NCBI RefSeq assembly: GCF_031127875.1
Contig: NZ_JARXIA010000030.1
Location: forward strand, 1-50,743
Direction of reading: 5' to 3'
Source: Pelagicoccus sp. SDUM812005
GTDB taxonomy: Bacteria > Verrucomicrobiota > Verrucomicrobiia > Opitutales > Opitutaceae
DNA length: 50,743 nt
Shown: positions 48,501 to 50,743 of the stretch, piece after piece
How the letters are laid out: each line of letters begins with the position of its first letter
How positions within the stretch are numbered: the first letter of the stretch is position 1
The notes under the pieces: generated by a model
The model's database searches: none
What the model saw: the letters and a program-made list of their open reading frames with translations, nothing else
Told to the model about the DNA's origin: nothing
Program-made: the position numbers and the translations under genes

Positions 48501-50205
48501 AGGCCTTTTCCGCGGTGAGTCCGTCGTTGTCGGTCGCAACGACTTCGACGTCGTAGGTGCCGGCTTCGAGGCCGACGAGCTCGTATTCGTATACCGTCCC
48601 AGCTTGTCCCCAGATATAGGGAGGGCTGGTGATTTCGCGCACGAGAATGCCGTCGATGAAGAGGCCGACGCTGGAGATCGTTCCGTTGGCATCGGTGGCG
48701 CTCGCTTCGACGCTGAGGGCGGCTCCCACTTGTACTTCGATGTCGTCGGTGGGGGTGACGATTTCAAGCTCGGGGCGAATATCTGGATTTGCGATTTCGC
48801 CGGGAGAAACGGGCAGGGTGATGAGCTCGAGGGCGCTGCTGGTAGCTGTATCCAGATTGCTAGGACGACGTTGGGCGAGGATGTAGAGTGTGCCTCCGTC
48901 CTCCGCGATTTGTCCGGTCGCGTTGACGTAGTCGGCGTCGCTGGAGTAGAGCGTTTTCCAGGTCCCCCAATGGTCGGCGCCTTGGTTGGCCCCGTAGACG
49001 CGGAGTTGATTGGCGACGATGGTGACGAGGTAGAGCGTGTTGTTGGCGTCGTTGGTGGGATCGGCGTAGATCTTGGGGCGAATGCTGGAGCTGAGGGAGA
49101 GTTCGTTCTCGATAATGTCAGAGCTTCCGTCCGCCTTGTAGTAGTGGAACATGCGTTTCTGGTTCGCGTCGTTGTAGTGGCGGAAGAGCATGTGGACGCC
49201 GCCGTCCTTATCGATGGCTTGGCCGGTCTGGTTGTCGACGCGCTTGGCGTAGGGCACGTCCTTGAACTTGATATTCGGGGTGTTGAGGTTGATCGCGCCG
49301 ACGGCCGCGTTGCCGAAGCGGTCATTCCAGGAGGTTCCGCCGTCGGAGCTGTAGGCGTAGTGGAGGTCGTGGTTGGTTACGAGGCCGTTTTCGGACTGGG
49401 AGTTTTCGCGATAGGTCCAGCTGATGTGGGTCTTGCCGTTGCGGAAGCCGATGTCGTTGAAGTAGGCGTTGCGGTTGCTGTTTACGTTGCCCCCGTTGTT
49501 GTTGCTATCGGGGTCGGTGTAGTTGCCGGTCTTGCCGTTTACGACGCGAAGGCGCGGGGTCCACGTTTTATCGTCGTTGTAGGTAGCGATAAAGCTGTCT
49601 GCGTTGCCGGAGCCGCCGTCGTCACGCCAGACGGCTTGCAGCTTGCCGTTGGCCCCGACCCACAGGCGCGGGTAGCAGACGCGGGTGAGATTTTCGCCGG
49701 GAGCGAGGTATTGGCGCTCCGGTTCGAAGAGGCTGACTTGAAATTCGGAGTCGGAGGTGAGGGTCGCGTCGGGGGCTTGGGTGACGACGTAGCGGAGCTT
49801 ATCGGCGTGGTGTCCCCAAAGGATGTGGAGCCGCTTGTCGTTGGGCGAAACGGCGATGTTGGCGGTTCGGTGGGAGTCGGGATCGGTTTGGTCGTGGGAA
49901 CTTGGGAACTCCCGCTTTAGCCAGGAATCGCTTGTATCCGTGGCGGACTTACGCGCGAGAACGAGGGAACCATCTTCGTCGAAGTAGACGATGTATATCT
50001 TGCCGTCGGCGACCAATACGGCGTTTTGCTGGTGGGCGGCGGAGTTGGAGGAGTACGAGAATTCTCGTACGCCGTTGGGGAAGAACTGGGCGCTTGCGTC
50101 GATGGGGTCGACATGAGCGGTTCCTGCATCGACCGCGAACGACGAGCTGGCGGATAGGGTCGCTAGGGCGGCGACCGAAAGGGCTTTCAGGGCTTTCTTT
50201 ATCAT
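36520..50205 (-). CDS. Giant secreted multi-lyase: three BNR-4 propellers plus heparinase II/III-like lyase
   Basis: One frame of 4561 residues with a signal peptide (MIKKALKALSVAALATLSASSSFA). Approximate module order: BNR-4 propeller A 43-470 (H112, H132/133); Ig-like 476-570; discoidin-like 577-715; Ig-like 718-815; discoidin-like 816-950; DNRLRE/CBM96-like 955-1130; Gly-Asp-Pro linker 1131-1168; BNR-4 B 1171-1588 (H1262, H1282/1283); three Ig-like repeats 1589-1845; CBM6-like 1846-1964 (LIEAEHF); F5/8 type C 1989-2111; an unrecognised domain in two copies 2126-2312 and 2320-2509; Gly-Asp-Thr linker; BNR-4 C 2530-2990 (H2636, H2657); PKD-like 2995-3080; DNRLRE 3089-3266; heparinase II/III-like 3272-4049 (H3699 and H3701 in FVHAHAGGMNMEL, later HNTIIVNG); CBM6-like 4092-4244; DNRLRE 4247-4426; CBM6-like 4428-4561. 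There is no sorting tail. I infer extracellular depolymerisation of a sulfated uronate polysaccharide, probably ulvan; activity is unproven. Confidence 0.9.
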   Translation of the reverse strand: MIKKALKALSVAALATLSASSSFAVDAGTAHVDPIDASAQFFPNGVREFSYSSNSAAHQQNAVLVADGKIYIVYFDEDGSLVLARKSATDTSDSWLKREFPSSHDQTDPDSHRTANIAVSPNDKRLHILWGHHADKLRYVVTQAPDATLTSDSEFQVSLFEPERQYLAPGENLTRVCYPRLWVGANGKLQAVWRDDGGSGNADSFIATYNDDKTWTPRLRVVNGKTGNYTDPDSNNNGGNVNSNRNAYFNDIGFRNGKTHISWTYRENSQSENGLVTNHDLHYAYSSDGGTSWNDRFGNAAVGAINLNTPNIKFKDVPYAKRVDNQTGQAIDKDGGVHMLFRHYNDANQKRMFHYYKADGSSDIIENELSLSSSIRPKIYADPTNDANNTLYLVTIVANQLRVYGANQGADHWGTWKTLYSSDADYVNATGQIAEDGGTLYILAQRRPSNLDTATSSALELITLPVSPGEIANPDIRPELEIVTPTDDIEVQVGAALSVEASATDANGTISSVGLFIDGILVREITSPPYIWGQAGTVYEYELVGLEAGTYDVEVVATDNDGLTAEKAFKLTVEGNPLPAGAVEYTILDATITASTEKTSEPTRLAQDANDHDDSTRWNSVGNGAGQWLELDFGTVRTLRSVRIKEAFDRIDEYLLEYWDGSAWQRAASGRDPSDDQTIPLPNIETNKLRFTAVSLKGGSTSSISLWTFAATAIAYAPDIELVFPAGDTAIEEGEAFSVEANVGDLDGDLTSVSLFIDGNLVREIATAPFIWGQAGTAYENEFSHLTQGSYQIAIEATDSRGLNSQAEFTLTVTLPLPDGAEEYLVTDATITASTEKADRPAQDANDGDDTTRWNSNPPGAGQWLELDFGQEKNITSVRIVEAFDRIGDYLIEYWDGSAWQTAATGYDPSDDQTVPLPSIKTSKIRLTAVSLKDGSTSSISIFTLSATAVTETVEPVEATLSALEDTYIKGGANGDTNYDGVNNRLDVRNNGNNDNDLIAYTKFDLSSLPSSGVTEATLSFDARVGGATAPESITVFGISDDAWSADTLTWNSAPSKGTDAAAVEAGGAQALGTVVVSHLATETHSVDATDFINANIADGFASIVIAGVNATNKIAIISDVESGAGLTLAVKYDPNGGDPGDGGDPGDGGDPGDGEPGGGGDEPGEVEPTGLVTLNESSTVTDDALFFWKADDPKPYHYGAAINPHGNCVKVVNGYVFYTWYRGGFADRALMVSRKKIGEGAWTHVELPGKLSLVGGKGDTHLTTNIGVCPIDGTVHIMYDHHNEDLNYIVSKKNIAFAPDADFTAANFLPQRDYLVPGKKVTGVTYPKLINNDQGEVFFERRLGSAVGGNMMISYYDGNAWSEEKMILQGTGSEVTQGERNYAYGAPYLLNGDFYYVYSVRWAESPTTLNEGYYMVNLGPRMDGAGTTLDGRSYELPIIDHAPFLVADPRSVPDDAGWAGGPDAAMSPHGDVYLRNKPKGTDGFAYLRKAGESAFIEFEGAGTLGEFYGNRMYKITSSGGSLTVQSALAGTLDWQTDYAIDTGIDVQKSQIQMEDGKIVAVFAEKEASDEVTIHCYVFDINKTDYAEQSITFDPLPNKIESADDFELTASSTSGLPITFTSSDPNIARIVDGNKVQIMGVGTCNITASQAGDGEFDSAASVVRSLTITPDTSKTNQTIQFSFPVSEYVWGSGDIALNASASSGLPVTFESSDPAVAEVVGNTVVVKRAGQTTINALQAGNGTYNAAPIVGHELSVPKREQVITFEAIPAKESGDAEFTLQVTSNNPNAKLRYVCPNNQVAIVWSDTVRHLLGPGEATITVSDQGDDYFLPAQASQTLRVNPKTHALPKLIEAEHFTTKSSSTKVTRWSNSVFYLNRFAPGQYAEYTVDAPNAGNYTVEVRTAAPTANSKMKVTSGASTLATIDLTKSPNLTAFRTSTATIQLEKGVQTLRFASEAGSFNFDSLEISGTGTPPDDTPPDGTPQEGVSVASVDGEQDGNPASNLFDGFTDDDHRWSAQVYPKSVTLDYGTTRNIEGVKIYTYQGRAYHYTVELSNSPTDGFVEVASRTGAGTGPFEHSFETTQAQYLKLTVTGATGYSNDWVSINEVEIIEKESETGEDNPADPRLIVGWEKWTSDAASSPATTENGATGATANIDAGWTHNWRGSSEDGTFGSLSADIAAADITSGSDDSFNDTGYRIKTDVAKSLDFAVTETNGTGYDLSAFHFDAIQRNGSPTASWTLEVVDGGALTAGVVATGQMANGWGPGWKGDVDVDLTGLADRHLEADGTVTFRLTFESVGSKYMELDNVGISATEQTTPPAEPAFVGWDRWDAPEAALQDGLAGLVENNSAWKQEFRAGSNDGTFGSLSAELAPADPTHLPATEPNDASFHYTGSRSSGAGERSIDFVVTEPNGIDVELTGFHFDSVARGGTTTWALEVLEGGALTAGQIASGTLQTGSAQNELGDIDVDLTELADRTLDASSSVTFRLNFATTDSRHIELDNVAVSSIPDSGDSGGGDTGGGDTGGGDTGTAPNQATLLSEMVIADNVMFFDGKKVPNGTPNREDGYDWFFGNALTPHGDCIKVYKQYVFMTWYRGGKENRHVMLTRLNTETGSMATIEFPHRHTGYLNQYWIGETHNTIAVGISPKNGTIHLLYDMHAYSRTRPSDGSFSNDYFRYSYSIDGAAEVPDEEFTLDKFVKSPDGDYKHLTMTGTENHNLWSGLTYPTFFLNDEGDLFFYMRAGSSNNGRWIYSKYDGVSKWENQTSIHENNASRKGLDFNYGVYGSMKYANGKVRVAFQKRSSNNNDRYLYQNGAYYAYSDSQDGKSDWKNYKGEPFDIPRLDPEIMKVFEPGDWIDTTEKNQAYMVGNFDFNVTDRGDEHIIARVIDREINKTVYLHAYRPRGEGEFIVTDDFAGGNSLYASGNYIFMITLKGGRPFVQRTEGGTNNWETVYQPTEGLTFDKGVAHVYDGKLYYYLKVPGAGDERTTYLQVIDLNIDGQEALFAGAAKTIEDEDGDGIQTVQLSGILRDDITPSSITWTKDGEVVGTGLELSLDLFVGVHEFKLTVVAGEETYEDTVLITINSAQGGLGAPINTDFNAVDDAHIRAGSFKDTNYGEETSMRVRNAEKPWNDYMTYLKFDLESIRRAPLNRVVLSLYGSNNQDRAKSIEVWGLLNDDWDESTLTWNNSSNHESNNGVVDGAGATMLGTMSFDRTGAYQQLDVTSFVELAGADAVVTFLLSGGDQNEDLVSIQSSESENAPTLKVRHYEPPVRLERPFIWTRDSERAAILAKIENNDWAASVFQGMQDRIADELAAYETDRDAYLRELPLSWDDADPVHSTVESVVRGPLRDKLNVALDAAVLYHLTEDGRYARLGADIMQNAIEGYTGLEPSSSVGNGGWLLQDDHLKEAREISIQLPIVYDYLYDWLFDGHLVYDVKAGRLTPFAWDDAQWVFKTFTELTLEHGTRDNNWSVLMTPSLLHNGLALDDPELRAEIVSLHTTDGTPRQGPVGLFAAAHDADGNIWPESLQYSNAVANWSVYAMTLLDRYDPSLGLYETYPQLPDALPRIRELTFPNGEFIRFGDGPRVLDAPYHDYELTYQHALKNGNAELADKLGGLIANGIDRGEHDRSQLKEYDTLSPHHAPLQLLWYADQVSHAPTEVELPRADTLPFATIAIQRNEAADGDPQKGLMYHVGGGHFVHAHAGGMNMELYGLGEVLGVDPGHVNYALPEHVEYYRNWAAHNTIIVNGASRGEGGWSKLGTNNVVIEAMEPKAKQAPLSPDISFTHTSFLDNAGEGAEATQLRTMAMIRTGEDSGFYVDLFRSDSSLENEYHDYLYHNIGDRVEVRDENGNPIPLSSDPDRYQSDVGDDYQQPGWRYFENVETSGEFPGDVAARWVIEGLPGGKGYMEMHIPGHARREYTTVDSPKTTETVPGYNTKPTPTLVIRKQGEAWSQPFSAVFEPRFESKAPVVQSVEEIEDNGTVVGIRVQTMVDGLAATYHIFALPDHGTYTDLESGITFEGRFGIISEKANQERTFYLGDASAMSLGRDVVRSTSGEAISANVILRPGQEPAIASNAPVSVSKLETTSGKPGETIFAADFSEESHPANDTFIAVRDDEVTSIRPRTWIKFENFDFGNGVSSFSILAANKGFQATSVELRKIAPDGPLLGSVEILPTGPGSDLLRSGDLSWIDYRQIMLVRRPAMTAPGVFEVFTTDALDRVSGVHDLYLVFPQGGFELSRFTFEEGVGGIGELDIFTHADGYIRGGSNTDNVYAKETRLAVKDTGNVAFDRVSYLQFDLDQIPATQVLSADLYLRGSMRENTGSIDINVYGLTNDDWNEDNLSWSRVSDAALTDASILDPDAILEGQLTFQLLEESIESLDVSTSVNANLLDGKLTLALIDESNKNAQTFIDSRESSGTTPMLHVFYDYTPSEVGTLINAAAYDQESHPEDPSRIAPLNGVLSKVRGGTWVKFGAFRFGSPASTVTLTANSASASAGDVEFRLGSPEGELIATVSVDPIPGSGNTYQTYTVDLTSVPSGTADLYLVFVNKSQKQYSIDTFKFE
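42621..42665. repeat. 15-base tandem repeat coding for a Gly-Gly-Gly-Asp-Thr linker
   Basis: Three near-perfect in-frame copies of a 15-base unit (CGGTATCTCCTCCTC, CGGTATCTCCACCGC, CGGTGTCTCCGCCGC) encode the flexible linker just before the third BNR-4 propeller of the giant protein. Such units can gain or lose copies by slippage without breaking the frame. Confidence 0.85.
46744..46797. repeat. 18-base tandem repeat coding for a Gly-Gly-Asp-Pro-Gly-Asp linker
   Basis: Three in-frame copies of an 18-base unit (GTCGCCTGGATCGCCGCC, one base different in the third copy, 46780-46797) encode the acidic, Gly- and Pro-rich linker ahead of the second BNR-4 propeller of the giant protein. It marks a domain boundary and is a likely site of copy-number change. 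Confidence 0.88.
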
Positions 50206-50743
50206 ATATACGGTTTCCCCGATTAGGCTAGGGAGGGGAAGTACTTGGGTTGAAACGATCGATCCCGTTCGTTTGTAGTAGGGTTTTGGGTACGGCTTAG
50301 CTCGAGAGCATGCGCTCCATTGCTCAATAGCTGGCTGGAAGGCAACCTGTTCGGCTAAGTAGGTAAGAGGGGGATCTTTGGGTTAGGAAGATGGACGTAT
50401 TTTCCCGCCGCCTTGTCTACCTATATGGATTAAATACATATGAAATATTTGTAAACAGACGGGGGCTCGCGCTCGAATTGTTTCTAGCCTCCTGCAATAC
50501 GGTTGGCCGCGAGCGCCAGCGCTGCATTTCGAAAGCAAAGCAGGAACGGCAGTCCCACCGCTTTTGGCGAAGGACCAAAAAAAAGGGTTTGGGAACGAAC
50601 CCTAACCCTTTGCATAAATATAATAGAGAGACGTCGCTGCTAGCGGTTCTAGCCTAAATTATTCATGACAATTCTGCTGCGCGACCACGAATCCCGCCCG
50701 GAAGTGGGGTTGCCTTGTTTCGCGACCGAAGCGGGGTTTCAAC
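50206..50743. other. Upstream region of the giant gene and window edge
   Basis: The promoter of the giant gene should lie just above 50205. An inverted repeat AAACGA (50253-50258) / TCGTTT (50269-50274) is a candidate control site. A minus-strand terminator occupies 50577-50611, implying that a minus-strand gene outside the window ends near 50620-50670. The few open codons at the edge are too short to identify. The plus-strand frame at 50391-50657 has no recognisable content. Confidence 0.5.
50577..50611 (-). terminator. Rho-independent terminator of a minus-strand gene beyond the window
   Basis: AAAGGGTT-T-GGG (50582-50593) pairs with CCC-T-AACCCTTT (50100-series end, 50600-50611) around an AACGAA loop, with one T-T mismatch. 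On the minus strand a run of eight T follows (50577-50584). Because the giant gene starts 370 bases further along, this must end a different transcript entering from the right edge. Confidence 0.8.

Noticed and set aside
50391-50657. 88-codon plus-strand frame near the right edge
   Set aside because: It runs through a minus-strand terminator hairpin, has atypical composition and no recognisable content.
50725-50743. GGGGTTTCAAC at the right edge, resembling the end of a CRISPR repeat
   Set aside because: Only one copy, no spacer-repeat periodicity inside the window, and no cas genes. It cannot be judged from an edge fragment.

Overview
The window looks like a chromosomal segment of a marine Verrucomicrobiota bacterium, most likely class Opitutia (Opitutae; Pelagicoccus/Puniceicoccales type). 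The reasons are Opitutae-style TonB-dependent receptors without SusD partners, a DUF1501 plus DUF1549/DUF1553 cytochrome pair, a VPDSG-CTERM protein, many sulfatases, fairly high GC, and intergenic repeats of the kind seen in these genomes. Assignments rest on reading motifs in the translated sequence; no database search was run.

Layout. 1-2.2 kb: AT-richer DNA without genes, then an integron-type tyrosine recombinase whose N-terminal extension is cut off by an in-frame TGA. 2.2-7.3 kb: a YbdG/MscM-type mechanosensitive channel, a small secreted protein, and a two-gene unit (D-2-hydroxyacid dehydrogenase and xylose-isomerase-like TIM barrel), separated by dispersed repeats. 7.3-11.2 kb: DUF1549/DUF1553 cytochrome-like protein plus DUF1501 protein. 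11.5-18.1 kb: a four-gene minus-strand operon (Na+/solute symporter, sulfatase without signal peptide, heparinase II/III-like lyase, secreted sulfatase) closed by a hairpin. 18.2-20.2 kb: class III fructose-1,6-bisphosphatase. 20.4-25.6 kb: secreted sulfatase followed by two tandem BNR-4 propeller proteins, divergent from a LacI-family regulator (25.8-26.8 kb). 26.9-35.4 kb: two paralogous TonB-dependent receptors. 35.8-36.4 kb: a VPDSG-CTERM protein. 36.5-50.2 kb: one 13.7-kb gene for a secreted protein of 4561 residues.

Working model (inference). From about 5 kb to 50 kb this is a polysaccharide-utilisation region for a sulfated, uronate-containing algal polysaccharide, with ulvan the best candidate. 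The BNR-4 family contains the ulvan lyase families PL24 and PL25, and all five BNR-4 propellers here keep a His, a second His 20-21 residues later, and a TYP...R motif. Lyases and secreted sulfatases would trim the polymer outside the inner membrane, the two TonB receptors would import oligomers, the symporter would bring sugars into the cytoplasm, and the sulfatase without a signal peptide would finish desulfation there. The dehydrogenase, TIM barrel and fructose bisphosphatase would serve later metabolism. The outstanding object is the 4561-residue protein, which combines three BNR-4 propellers, a heparinase II/III-like lyase and about a dozen binding or spacer modules, including a duplicated domain I do not recognise.
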